A stretch of DNA of 64,000 bases from Pseudomonas sp. CAN1 (GCF_030462585.1 NZ_JASMRU010000002.1:248001-312000), one strand, 5' to 3'. Positions 1 through 14,180 are shown, counted from the first letter of the stretch. The notes: generated by a model not told the origin, from the letters alone. Numbers and translations: made by a program.

Positions 1-540
1 CTGCGCCGGCAGGATCGCCGGTGAGCACACCGGCACCATCTCCTCGCCGAACAGCGCCACGCACTCTGCGCCGGGCAGGGTGCCGGCGCCGAAGAAGAAC
101 GCGATGTCGCAGCGCGATTGCAGCAGGTCGCCGGGCTCCAGTTCCTGGCGCAGGTCGAGGTGGATGTTCGGGTGACGATGACGCCAGCCGTTCAGCCGCG
201 GGATCAGCCAGCGCGCGCCGAAGGTCGGTGGCGTCGCCACGCGCAGCACTTCGGTCTCGCCGCCGTAGGACAGCAGGTAGTGGGTGGACATCTCCACCTG
301 GGTGAGGATCTTTCGCACTTCCACCAGGTACAGGTCGCCCGCCGGGGTCAGTTGCAGGCGGCGGCGCACGCGGCGGAACAGCAGGTGCTGGAGCATTTCC
401 TCCAGCTGCGCCACCTGCTTGCTGACGGCGCTCTGGGTCAGGTTCAGCTCTTCGGAAGCGCGGGTGAAACTCAGGTGCCGCGCCACCGCTTCGAAGCATT
501 GCAGGGCGGTCATGGACGGCAGGTGGCGTTTGCTCAGCAT
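1..540 (-). CDS. LysR-family regulator, N-terminal part (AmaR-like)
   Basis: The first 180 codons are in the window; the gene runs off the left edge, so its C-terminal effector-domain half is missing here. The ATG at 540 opens a typical LysR winged-helix DNA-binding domain: residues 10-65 contain a FEAVARHLSFTRASEELNLT segment followed by QSAVSKQV. The start of the periplasmic-binding-like effector domain follows. It is divergent from amaB with 120 bp between the starts, the usual arrangement for a LysR activator and its target. By analogy with the amaR-amaAB arrangement known in Pseudomonas lysine catabolism, it probably controls amaB-amaA in response to a lysine-pathway intermediate. The family call is certain; the specific role is inferred. 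Confidence 0.85.
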   Translation of the reverse strand, partial: MLSKRHLPSMTALQCFEAVARHLSFTRASEELNLTQSAVSKQVAQLEEMLQHLLFRRVRRRLQLTPAGDLYLVEVRKILTQVEMSTHYLLSYGGETEVLRVATPPTFGARWLIPRLNGWRHRHPNIHLDLRQELEPGDLLQSRCDIAFFFGAGTLPGAECVALFGEEMVPVCSPAILPAQ

Positions 541-660
541 GGCGGGCAGTTCATGAATTTACGGAATGATGTGCATAGGAAACGTCGTTTGTTGTGCCTC
601 GGCAAGCCGTTTATTACTGCTGGCATTCCGTCAGGTCATCTGAAAAGAACTGGAGCCCGC

Positions 661-2151
<1,491 letters not shown>

Positions 2152-2221
2152 GGCCGGCATTCAGCGCTGGGCTGCGGCGGATAACGCGTGCCGCGTTATG
2201 CGCCCTACGGATTGGCTCTTC

Positions 2222-2312
2222 GTAGGAGCGAGCTTGCTCGCGAACAAGGCCCGGGTGAGCTTCGGTGTTATGCGGTTCGCGAGCAAGAACTAGGCGTCCC
2301 CCTCGCTCCTAC
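2222..2312. repeat. REP pair (GTAGGAGCGAGC class)
   Basis: Two inverted copies of the Pseudomonas palindromic element: GTAGGAGCGAGCTTGCTCGC on the left and GTTCGCGAGCAAG...CTCCTAC on the right. They fill most of the amaB-amaA gap. Transcription could still pass through, but the paired copies can fold in the mRNA. Confidence 0.85.
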
Positions 2313-2367
2313 ACAAAGCACAGCTGTATCGAGTCATTCACAAAGGTTCGCGTAGAAGGATCGCTGG

Positions 2368-3651
2368 ATGTCGCTTCGCCAAGAGTGTCTGTGGGAATAC
2401 CTGACTCCTGACCGCCCGGAAGCCCCGGAGCTGCGCGGGGACCGCAAGGTTGACGTGTGTGTCATCGGTGCCGGCTTCACCGGCCTGTCCGCCGCGTTGC
2501 ATCTGCTGGAGCGCGACCAGCAGGTCTGCGTGCTGGAAGCCCACACCACCGGGCATGGAGGCTCGGGGCGCAACGTCGGGCTGGTCAACGCCGGCCTGTG
2601 GATTCCGCCGGACGAGATCGAAGCGGGCATGGGGCCGGAGATCGGCCAGCGGGTGAACCGCATGCTCGGCAACGCGCCGTCGCTGGTGTTCTCGCTGATC
2701 GACAAGTACGCCATCGATTGCCAGGCGCGCCGCGAGGGCACCCTGCACATGGCGCACAACGCTCGTGGCCTGGCCGACCTGCGCAGCCGCTGTGAGCAAT
2801 GGGGCCGGCGGGGTGCACCGGTAGAGCTGCTTGCCGGCGCTGACTGCGAACAGGCCTGCGGCACCGACAAGATCGCCGGCGCGTTGCTCGACCGTCGTGC
2901 CGGCACGCTCAATCCGATGGGCTATGTCAGCGGCCTCGCCCGCGCTGTGGTCGGCCTGGGTGGCGAGCTGTACCACCACTCTCCGGTGGTCGGCCTGGTA
3001 CGCGTGGGCAGCGCCTGGAACGTGATCACTTCCGGCGGCGTGGTCACTGCCGACAAGGTGGTGATCGCCTCCAGCGCCTACACCGAAGGCGAGTGGACGC
3101 AGCTGCGTCGCACCTTCTTCCCCGGTTACTACTATCAGGTCGCCTCGCGTCCGCTGGAGGGCGCGGAAGCTGCGCGCATCCTGCCGGGCGGGCAGGGCTC
3201 CTGGGATACCCGCCAGGTGCTCAGCAGCATCCGCCGCGATGCCGACGGCCGCCTTTTACTCGGCAGCCTCGGCAAGGGCACCGGCAAGCCGGCGTGGTTC
3301 CTGAAAAGCTGGGCGGACCGTATCCAGCAGCACTACTTCCCCAGGCTGGGCAAGGTGGACTGGGAGTTCACCTGGACCGGCTGCATCGACTTCACCCCCG
3401 ACCACCTCATGCGCCTGTTCGAGCCGGCGCCGGGGCTGGTCGCCATGAGCGGCTACAACGGTCGTGGCGTCACCACCGGCACGGTGGTGGGCAAGGCCTT
3501 TGCCGACTTCCTGCTGGACGGCGACGCCAGCGCGCTGCCGATGCCGCTGCGGCCCATGGAGGAAATTTCCGCTGTGGGCCTGCGCAGCTGTCTGTACGAA
3601 GCCGGCTTCTCCCTCTACCACGCCGGGCAATGCCTGCGGGTGGTGATCTGA
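2368..3651 (+). CDS. amaA: L-pipecolate oxidase (AmaA)
   Basis: FAD-dependent amine oxidase of the DAO/GlcD type, 427 residues. It opens with MSLRQECLWEYLTPDRPEAP and then the dinucleotide-binding motif VCVIGAGFTGLSAALHLLE (about residues 30-48). This matches Pseudomonas AmaA, which oxidises L-pipecolate to piperideine-6-carboxylate and passes it to AmaB. The C-terminal FAD-contact region MSGYNGRGVTTGTVVG is intact. The gene is co-directional with amaB but separated from it by 216 bp, and a 414-bp regulatory region follows. Its start has a purine-rich AGAAGGA about 10 bases upstream of the ATG. The call rests on family resemblance and pairing with amaB. Confidence 0.9.
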   Translation: MSLRQECLWEYLTPDRPEAPELRGDRKVDVCVIGAGFTGLSAALHLLERDQQVCVLEAHTTGHGGSGRNVGLVNAGLWIPPDEIEAGMGPEIGQRVNRMLGNAPSLVFSLIDKYAIDCQARREGTLHMAHNARGLADLRSRCEQWGRRGAPVELLAGADCEQACGTDKIAGALLDRRAGTLNPMGYVSGLARAVVGLGGELYHHSPVVGLVRVGSAWNVITSGGVVTADKVVIASSAYTEGEWTQLRRTFFPGYYYQVASRPLEGAEAARILPGGQGSWDTRQVLSSIRRDADGRLLLGSLGKGTGKPAWFLKSWADRIQQHYFPRLGKVDWEFTWTGCIDFTPDHLMRLFEPAPGLVAMSGYNGRGVTTGTVVGKAFADFLLDGDASALPMPLRPMEEISAVGLRSCLYEAGFSLYHAGQCLRVVI

Positions 3652-3747
3652 GGTCGTTCAGACTGGGGCGCGCGCCGCCCCGGTTTGACCCACCAACGCT
3701 CGCTGCACTTTGGTCTAGCCTCTTATGGTGCGTTACCCCGACGGGTC

Positions 3748-3764
3748 TGCACCGCGGATGTGCA
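3748..3764. promoter_or_regulatory. NtrC-like binding site
   Basis: TGCACCGCGGATGTGCA is a perfect 5-7-5 match to the NtrC palindrome TGCAC-N7-GTGCA. It lies about 235 bp upstream of the predicted sigma-54 start site, a workable enhancer distance. Confidence 0.55.
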
Positions 3765-3792
3765 GTTCGGTGACAGCAATGGTTACGGTTGG

Positions 3793-3890
3793 GGTTGCGC
3801 CTGTGGTGGCTGGAAAAAGCCAGCTCACGGGAAAGGTGGTTGCACCCTGTTTGCCGCCTGGTTGCACCTTCGGCATTGATGGGGTTGCAC
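3793..3890 (+). promoter_or_regulatory. GGTTGCACC direct-repeat array (regulator iterons)
   Basis: GGTTGCGCC lies at 3793, GGTTGCACC at 3838 and 3860, and GGTTGCAC at 3883. Start-to-start steps are 45, 22 and 23 bp, i.e. two helical turns or multiples, so all copies face the same side of the helix. The array ends about 70 bp before the -24 element. The protein that binds it is not identifiable from this window. Confidence 0.5.
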
Positions 3891-3960
3891 GTGTCTAGCA
3901 CTTGATGTCTGCCAGCTCAGGCTGTTTTTGCTGTAGGACTTGGTTAATAACAAAAACGAA

Positions 3961-3976
3961 TGGCACGCCGCTTGCT
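3961..3976 (+). promoter_or_regulatory. sigma-54 (RpoN) -24/-12 promoter
   Basis: TGGCACGCCGCTTGCT matches the sigma-54 consensus TGGCAC-N5-TTGC exactly with correct spacing. The predicted start is near 3987, giving a leader of about 80 bases to the binding-protein gene. Confidence 0.85.
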
Positions 3977-4065
3977 GTCGATAACTCGCTGAATCGCTTA
4001 AACGAGAAATCGCCAACACGAAATACAACGCGCCATTACAAAAAAACCCTCAGGAGCAAAACTCC

Positions 4066-5202
4066 ATGTCGCAGAAGATTTTCAGAAAAGGTTTTCTGGC
4101 TCTGGCGGTGACTACCGCGCTGGGCATGTCTTCCGTTGTACAGGCCGATGTCGTGATCGGGGTCGCAGGGCCGCATACCGGGGCCAACGCCTCGTTCGGT
4201 GAACAGTACTGGCGTGGGGCGAGCCTGGCCGCAGAGGACATCAACGCCGCCGGCGGGATCAATGGCGAGAAGATCAAGCTGGTGAAGGCCGACGACGCCT
4301 GCGAGCCGAAACAGGCCGTGGCCGTGGCCAACCGTCTGGTGGACCAGGACAAGGCGGTCGCCGTGGTCGGCCACTTCTGCTCCTCCTCCACCATCCCCGC
4401 CTCGGAGGTCTATGACGAGGCCGGCATCATCGCCATCACCCCCGGTTCCACCAACCCGCAGGTCACCGAACGCGGCCTGTCCGGCATGTTCCGCATGTGC
4501 GGTCGAGACGACCAGCAGGGTGTGGTCGCCGGCGACTACATCGTCGATGTGCTGAAGGCCAAGAAGGTCGCGGTGATCCACGACAAGGACACCTACGGCC
4601 AGGGCCTGGCGGACGCCACCCGTGCGCAGCTGAACAAGCGCGGCGTGAAGGAAGTGCTGTACGAAGGCCTGACCCGTGGCGAGAAGGACTTCAACGCCCT
4701 GGTCACCAAGATCCGCGCCTCGGGCGCAGAAGTCGTCTACTTCGGCGGCCTGCACCCGGAAGCCGGCCCGCTGGTACGGCAGATGCGCGAGCAGGGCCTG
4801 ACCGCCAAGTTCATGTCCGACGACGGCATCGTAACCGACGAACTGGTCACCACCGCTGGCGGCCCGCAATACGTCAAGGGCGTGCTGATGACCTTCGGCG
4901 CCGACCCGCGGCTGATCCCGGACGGCAAGGCCGTGGTGGAGAAATTCCGCGCCAACGGCTTCGAGCCCGAGGGTTACACCCTGTACTCCTACGCCTCGAT
5001 CCAGGCCCTGGCCGCTGCCTTCAACGGCGCCGGCAAGACCGACCCGGCCAAGGCCAGCGAGTGGCTGAAGTCGCACCCGGTCCCCACCGTCATGGGCCAG
5101 AAGGAGTGGGACAAGAAGGGCGACCTGAAAGTCTCCGACTACGTGGTCTACGAGTGGGACGACAAGGGCAAGTACCACCAGCTCGACGCGTTCAAGAAGT
5201 AA
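4066..5202 (+). CDS. branched-chain-type amino acid ABC transporter, periplasmic binding protein
   Basis: Type I periplasmic binding protein of the BraC/LivJ family, 378 residues, similar to PA4913. Residues 1-27 are a signal peptide ending in VVQA before DVVIGVAGPHTG, the start of the first lobe. Two cysteines, in ADDACEP and GHFCSSST, match the disulfide of this family, and the GSTNPQVTERG segment belongs to the hinge/ligand region. It is the first gene of a five-gene transporter operon, expressed from a sigma-54 promoter. The family binds leucine-isoleucine-valine, alanine or other amino acids. Flanking lysine-catabolic genes make a lysine or pipecolate-type ligand possible, but the sequence does not prove it. 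Confidence 0.9.
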   Translation: MSQKIFRKGFLALAVTTALGMSSVVQADVVIGVAGPHTGANASFGEQYWRGASLAAEDINAAGGINGEKIKLVKADDACEPKQAVAVANRLVDQDKAVAVVGHFCSSSTIPASEVYDEAGIIAITPGSTNPQVTERGLSGMFRMCGRDDQQGVVAGDYIVDVLKAKKVAVIHDKDTYGQGLADATRAQLNKRGVKEVLYEGLTRGEKDFNALVTKIRASGAEVVYFGGLHPEAGPLVRQMREQGLTAKFMSDDGIVTDELVTTAGGPQYVKGVLMTFGADPRLIPDGKAVVEKFRANGFEPEGYTLYSYASIQALAAAFNGAGKTDPAKASEWLKSHPVPTVMGQKEWDKKGDLKVSDYVVYEWDDKGKYHQLDAFKK

Positions 5203-5336
5203 CCGCCTGACCGGCCGGCGCCGCTACCCGCGGCGCCGGCTTCCCCGCAGGTCGACGAAACGCGCGCAGCTGGTCACGAGCCGGTGATTGCGCGAGCCGT
5301 CCGCCTTTCCTGCCCTGCTTGCGCGAGTACTCAATC

Positions 5337-6251
<915 letters not shown>

Positions 6252-6253
6252 GC

Positions 6254-7554
<1,301 letters not shown>

Positions 7555-7558
<4 letters not shown>

Positions 7559-8426
7559 GTGCTGACAAGATCCTCAGCGTCGAACACCTGATGATGCATT
7601 TTGGCGGCATCAAGGCGCTCAACGACGTCAACCTCGACGTGGAGCGCGGCTCCATCACCGCGCTGATCGGCCCCAACGGCGCCGGCAAGACCACGGTGTT
7701 CAACTGCCTTACCGGCTTCTACAAGGCCACTGGCGGCAACATCCTGCTCAATACCCAGGGCGGCACCACCGACGTCATCAAGGTGCTTGGCCAGCCGTTC
7801 CAGGCCGGCGATTTCGTCAACCCGGCGCAGTTCGGCAATCGCGTCTTCTACAAGATGTTCGGCGGCACCCACCTGGTGAACCGCGCAGGGCTGGCGCGGA
7901 CCTTCCAGAACATCCGGCTGTTCCGCGAGATGTCGGTGGTGGAGAACCTGCTGGTGGCCCAGCACATGTTCGTCAACCGCAACCTCATCGCCGGCGTGCT
8001 CAACACCCCCGGCTACCGTCGCGCGGAAAGCGAGGCGCTGGACCATGCCTTCTACTGGCTGGAAGTGGTGGACCTGGTGGACTGCGCCAATCGCCTTGCC
8101 GGCGAGATGTCCTACGGGCAGCAGCGCCGCCTGGAGATCGCCCGCGCCATGTGCACCCGGCCCGAGCTGATCTGCCTCGACGAACCCGCCGCCGGCCTCA
8201 ACCCGGCGGAAACCCAGGCACTGGCGCGCATCGTGCGCTACCTGCGCGACCACCACGGCATCACCGTGCTGCTGATCGAGCACGACATGGGCATGGTGAT
8301 GAACATCTCCGACCACATCATCGTGCTCGACCATGGCGTGGTCATCGCCCGTGGCGCGCCGGACGAAATCCGCCACAACGAGAAAGTGATCGCCGCCTAT
8401 CTCGGCGCAGACGAAGAGGAGCTGGC

Positions 8427-8430
<4 letters not shown>
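7555..8430 (+). CDS. branched-chain-type amino acid ABC ATPase, LivG/BraF family
   Basis: ABC ATPase of 291 residues. Walker A is GPNGAGKTT (about residues 38-46), the signature is MSYGQQRRLEIARAM, and Walker B is LICLDEPAAGLNP followed by the switch His in LLIEHDMGMV. It is longer than the usual 255-residue LivG because of an insertion after Walker A (about residues 60-105: TTDVIKVLGQPFQAGDF and following), as in the PA4910-type subgroup. It overlaps the preceding permease by four bases (ATGA) and the next ATPase by four, typical of an operon encoding a transporter that needs equimolar subunits. Confidence 0.93.
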
Positions 8431-9143
<713 letters not shown>

Positions 9144-9156
9144 CCCATCACCTTGC

Positions 9157-9226
9157 GTAGGAGCGGACTCCGTCCGCGATGCTTCCCGGCGCGCCTGAGA
9201 ACATCGCGGACAGAGTCCGCTCCTAC
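9157..9226. repeat. REP pair (GTAGGAGCGGAC class)
   Basis: Inverted pair GTAGGAGCGGACTCCGTCCG and its reverse complement around a 20-base loop. It sits between the transporter operon and the cyclodeaminase-family gene and may stabilise the upstream mRNA end. Confidence 0.85.
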
Positions 9227-9259
9227 GGTTATCCAGCGCTTTTCTGCAGAGGGGTTTCC

Positions 9260-10189
9260 ATGCAAGACCTCCGCTTCCTCACCAACGCCGACGTCGCCGC
9301 ACGGCTGAGTTATCCCCAACTGATCGAAGCCCTGCGCATCGGCCTCGCCGGAGCCTGCGAAGCCCCGGTGCGCGCCTGCCATGAATTGCCCGCCGACGCC
9401 TCGCTGCTGACCATGCCGGTGTGGCGGCCAGGGCAGGATATCGGCGTGAAACTGGTCACCGTGTTCCCCGACAACGGCGCGAAGAACCTGCCGGCGGTGG
9501 CCGCCCTGTTCTGTCTGTTCGATGGAGAAACCGGGCGTCCGCTGGCGATGCTCGAAGCCTCGGAAATGACCGCCCGGCGCACCGCCTGCACCTCCGCGCT
9601 GGCCGCCGATTACCTGGTGCGCCGTGATGCGCGGCGGTTGCTGGTGGTCGGCAGCGGCACCCTGGCGCCACACATGGTCCGCGCCCATAGCTCAGTGCGT
9701 GAGTACGAGGACATCGCCGTCTGGGGCCGTCACGAGGACAAGGTGCATGCGCTGGTGAAGCAGCTGCAGGAGGAAGGCTATCCCGCCCACGCCTGTGTCG
9801 ATCTGCGCGGTGGCGTGGCGGCGGCGGACTGCATCAGCTGCGTCACCACTTCCCGCGAGCCTATCGTCCACGGAGCCTGGCTGCGCTCGGGCTGCCACCT
9901 CGATCTGGTCGGCGCCTTCCTGCCCAGCATGCGCGAGACCGACAACGAAGCCGTCAGCCGCGCGCGCATCGTGGTCGATACCCGCGAAGGTGCACTGGAG
10001 GAGGCGGGCGACCTGCTGATTCCCATGGGCGAAGGCGTGATCGACGAGAGCGCCATTCAATGCCAACTGTCAGACCTCCTGCACGGTCGCGGCGCACGCC
10101 AGGACGACAGCGAGATCACCCTGTTCAAGTCCGTGGGTCATGCACTGGAAGACCTGATCGCCGCACGCCTGCTGCTTGCCGTGAATTAA
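9260..10189 (+). CDS. ornithine cyclodeaminase / mu-crystallin family protein (possible ketimine reductase)
   Basis: 309 residues, NAD(P)-binding. The N-terminal substrate lobe has the conserved Lys in GVKLVTVFPDN and the Arg in TARRTACTSALAADYL. The Rossmann part contains LLVVGSGTLAPHMVRAH, and the catalytic Asp region is HLDLVGAFLPSMRETD. Members of this family are ornithine or lysine cyclodeaminases, or reductases of cyclic imines (ketimine reductases) such as piperideine-2-carboxylate to pipecolate. Position beside amaA/amaB and a transporter favours a role in feeding pipecolate to AmaA, which is an inference. The ATG at 9260 follows AGAGGGG; an upstream in-frame ATG at 9179 lies inside the REP and is unlikely to be used. 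Confidence 0.8.
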   Translation: MQDLRFLTNADVAARLSYPQLIEALRIGLAGACEAPVRACHELPADASLLTMPVWRPGQDIGVKLVTVFPDNGAKNLPAVAALFCLFDGETGRPLAMLEASEMTARRTACTSALAADYLVRRDARRLLVVGSGTLAPHMVRAHSSVREYEDIAVWGRHEDKVHALVKQLQEEGYPAHACVDLRGGVAAADCISCVTTSREPIVHGAWLRSGCHLDLVGAFLPSMRETDNEAVSRARIVVDTREGALEEAGDLLIPMGEGVIDESAIQCQLSDLLHGRGARQDDSEITLFKSVGHALEDLIAARLLLAVN

Positions 10190-10212
10190 TCCAGAAAAAC
10201 TGTGGGCGGGCC

Positions 10213-10221
10213 TGTGGATAA
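10213..10221 (-). promoter_or_regulatory. DnaA-box sequence 1
   Basis: TGTGGATAA, the complement of the perfect DnaA box TTATCCACA. It heads an imperfect direct repeat whose second copy starts at 10381. Confidence 0.4.
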
Positions 10222-10380
10222 CGTCTGGGAGAACTTCCCCAGGCCCCATGGCCACAGGCGCCGCCCAAGGCGGTCGATTTCTGTTCGATCGCCCTGCAGT
10301 CCCTGTATGGATGGACAGTTACGCTTTCGCGGATTAGTTCCCCTTTTGCGATAGTTGTCCCCGCCAGCCGTTGAAAGATC

Positions 10381-10389
10381 TGTGGATAA
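10381..10389 (-). promoter_or_regulatory. DnaA-box sequence 2
   Basis: A second exact TGTGGATAA, followed as in copy 1 by a GGGA-AGAACTTC stretch; a one-mismatch copy lies at 10502-10510. Confidence 0.4.
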
Positions 10390-10698
10390 CCTTGGGAAGA
10401 ACTTCTCCAGCGCAGCGGCGGCGCGGCCTGCGGCGGGGCGCTCGAAAAACGTCCAGGGGAAATCGGCATTCCGCTTTGCCCACAGAATCCGTGGAACAGC
10501 CTGTGGACAAGGTGGGCGCAACCTGCGGCAGGCTAGTAGCCGTGGGGCTTTCAAGCGGCTGTTCGGGTTTTATCCAGCACGGCTGTAACGCAACGCGATG
10601 GGTTCGGGCTGTTATGCTCGATGACCGACCAGAACGCGCACCGCACGATTCCCCGGCATGCATCGGCGACGGCAGTGCCCAGTAAGAGGATATCTGTG

Positions 10699-11463
10699 AT
10701 GACCACTCCCACTCTGTTCATTACCGGCGCCACCTCCGGCTTCGGCGAAGCCTGTGCGCGGCGTTTCGCCCGTGACGGCTGGTCGCTGGTGATCACCGGC
10801 CGCCGCGAGGAGCGTCTGAACGCGCTGGCCCAGGAGCTTTCCGCCGAGACCGATGTACTACCGCTGGTGCTCGACGTGCGCGACCGTGCGGCAATGACTG
10901 CCGCCGTAGACAGCCTGCCGGAGAAGTTCGCCAAGTTGCGTGGCCTGATCAACAACGCCGGCCTCGCCCTGGGCACTGACCCGGCGCAGAACTGCGAGCT
11001 GGATGACTGGGACACCATGGTCGACACCAACATCAAGGGCCTGATGTACGCCACCCGCCTGCTGCTGCCACGCCTGATCGCCCATGGCACGGGCGCGAGC
11101 ATCCTCAACCTGGGTTCGGTGGCCGGCCGCTGGCCGTATCCGGGCGGCCACGTGTACGGCGCGACCAAGGCCTTCGTCGAGCAATTCTCGCTGAACCTGC
11201 GCTGTGACCTGCAGGGCACCGGCGTGCGCGTCACCAACCTCGAACCGGGCATGTGCGAGAGCGAGTTCTCCCTGGTGCGCTTCGGCGGTGACCAGGCCAA
11301 GTACGACAAGACCTATGCAGGCGCCGAGCCGATCCAGTCCACGGACATTGCCGAGACCATCCACTGGATCATGAACCAGCCGCCGCACATCAACATCAAC
11401 ACCCTGGAAATCATGCCGGTGAGCCAGGCGTGGGCGGGGTTTGCGGTGCATCGCAAGGGCTGA
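10699..11463 (+). CDS. SDR-family NADP-dependent 3-hydroxy acid dehydrogenase (YdfG-like)
   Basis: Classical short-chain dehydrogenase, 254 residues. It has the cofactor motif TGATSGFG (residues 9-16), the arginine-rich TGRREERL that favours NADP, NNAG, and the catalytic Ser in NLGSVAG with YGATK. The C-terminus MPVSQAWAGFAVHRKG, with IMPVSQAWA in particular, is characteristic of YdfG, which oxidises L-allo-threonine, serine and 3-hydroxy acids. The ATG at 10699 is preceded by AAGAGGA at the right distance; an in-frame ATG at 10621 would read through that site. It corresponds to PA4907 by position and type. The physiological substrate is not deducible. Confidence 0.85.
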   Translation: MTTPTLFITGATSGFGEACARRFARDGWSLVITGRREERLNALAQELSAETDVLPLVLDVRDRAAMTAAVDSLPEKFAKLRGLINNAGLALGTDPAQNCELDDWDTMVDTNIKGLMYATRLLLPRLIAHGTGASILNLGSVAGRWPYPGGHVYGATKAFVEQFSLNLRCDLQGTGVRVTNLEPGMCESEFSLVRFGGDQAKYDKTYAGAEPIQSTDIAETIHWIMNQPPHININTLEIMPVSQAWAGFAVHRKG

Positions 11464-11536
11464 TCGAAGTCCCTCTTACCGGGCAACGCAAGGTTGTCCG
11501 GTGTTCTTCCTGCGCAGCCTGCCTGCCACCGCAGGA

Positions 11537-12433
11537 TCAGAGTTGCCCCTCGATGATCGCTTCGGCGATCAACTGGCGGAACCAGTCCAGGGCCGCCGAC
11601 TGTTCGCTGCTCGCGCGCCAGTGCAGGGACACCTCGAAGTCCGGTAATTCGAACGGCAATTCGAGCATCTTCAGGCCACCCTCGGCGACGAACATGCAGG
11701 CGATCTGCGCCGGCAGGATGGCCAGCAGGTCGGTGTCGGCAATGATCTTCGGCAGCACCGAGAAATGCGGCACGCGCAGGGCGATGCGGCGTTCCAGCTT
11801 CATGGCCTGGAGCACTTCCTCTGCGATGCCGTGGCCCGAGGTGCGGGTCACCACCACGTGACGTTCGCCCAGGTAGGTCGCCAGGTCCAGGCTGTCGTCG
11901 ATGCGCGGGTGCTCGGCACTGAGCAGGCACACGTAGTGCTCCTGGATCAGCACCTGGCTGCGGCTGCCGGGCACGGCCTGGCGGCAGATGGCGGCGTCGA
12001 CCTTGCCGCTGGCCAGCCAGTCGCCGACCTCGTCCACCTGCAGGGCCAGCACTTCCACTTCGGCCAGGGGCGCTTCGTGGTTCAGTCGCGCCAGGATCAG
12101 CGGCAGGAAGCCCAGTTCGCCAAGGTCCGACAGGGCAATGCGAAAGTGCCGCTCGGTACTCGCCGGATCGAACTGCCGGGTGCTCTGTACGGCTCCCTCG
12201 ATACGGGTCAGGGCCTCGCGCAGGGTGACGTAGAGCTGCTCGGCGACGAAGGTCGGCTGGATGCCCTCGCGGCTGCGGGTGAACAGCGCGTCATCGAACA
12301 GTTCGCGCAGCTTCGCCAGCGAATAGCTCACCGAGGGCTGGGTGACGAACAGGCGCTCGGCGGCGAGGGTCACGCTGCCGGCCTCGAACAGGGTGACGAA
12401 GGTGCGGATCAGGTTGAGGTCGATCTGGGCCAT
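11537..12433 (-). CDS. LysR-family regulator of the benzoylformate operon
   Basis: 298 residues from the ATG at 12433 (MAQIDLNLIRTFVTLFEAGS). The N-terminal helix-turn-helix includes SVTLAAERLFVTQPSVSYSLAKLRE, and the effector-binding domain follows from about residue 95. Upstream in-frame codons would add 14 residues but fall in the AT-rich divergent promoter. It is transcribed away from mdlC with 107 bp between the starts, so it most likely controls the mdlC-MFS-dehydrogenase-ALDH operon, with an aromatic keto or hydroxy acid as a plausible inducer. Its position matches PA4902. The inducer is an inference. Confidence 0.88.
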   Translation of the reverse strand: MAQIDLNLIRTFVTLFEAGSVTLAAERLFVTQPSVSYSLAKLRELFDDALFTRSREGIQPTFVAEQLYVTLREALTRIEGAVQSTRQFDPASTERHFRIALSDLGELGFLPLILARLNHEAPLAEVEVLALQVDEVGDWLASGKVDAAICRQAVPGSRSQVLIQEHYVCLLSAEHPRIDDSLDLATYLGERHVVVTRTSGHGIAEEVLQAMKLERRIALRVPHFSVLPKIIADTDLLAILPAQIACMFVAEGGLKMLELPFELPDFEVSLHWRASSEQSAALDWFRQLIAEAIIEGQL

Positions 12434-12483
12434 GACGTCTACATAGATGGAATTTATTTTCGATAGAAAGACCATCGATTTGA

Positions 12484-14127
<1,644 letters not shown>

Positions 14128-14156
14128 GCATCGGGTCTGGCCGTCCAACGGCGCTT

Positions 14157-14180
14157 GCCGGCGGCTGAACAGCCGCCGGC
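14157..14180 (+). other. perfect inverted repeat between mdlC and the MFS gene
   Basis: A 10-bp stem (GCCGGCGGCT / AGCCGCCGGC) with a GAAC loop. No T-run follows, so it is not a canonical terminator. It could protect the mdlC message or reduce read-through within the operon. Confidence 0.6.

Larger units (their letters stand above)
3652..4065 (+). other. 414-bp regulatory region upstream of the amino acid ABC operon
   Basis: No gene is visible. From left to right it holds an NtrC-like palindrome (3748-3764), four copies of a GGTTGC(A/G)C iteron (3793-3890), a sigma-54 promoter (3961-3976) and about 80 bases of leader with the ribosome-binding site AGGAG at 4050. Confidence 0.7.
10190..10698. 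other. 509-bp intergenic region with DnaA-box-like repeats
   Basis: No credible gene. It carries two exact TGTGGATAA sequences (10213-10221 and 10381-10389) and a near copy TGTGGACAA (10502-10510). The two exact copies are each followed by a related GGGA-GAACTTC segment with hairpin potential, 168 bp apart. The SDR ribosome-binding site AAGAGGA lies at 10684. Confidence 0.6.

Noticed and set aside
118-660. An N-terminal extension of AmaB starting at 118
   Set aside because: The frame runs antisense through the divergent LysR gene; the 496-residue protein from 661 has the family length and N-terminus.
10190-10698. A chromosomal or plasmid replication origin
   Set aside because: DnaA boxes are present but there is no dnaA, dnaN, rep or par gene, no AT-rich unwinding region and only three boxes.
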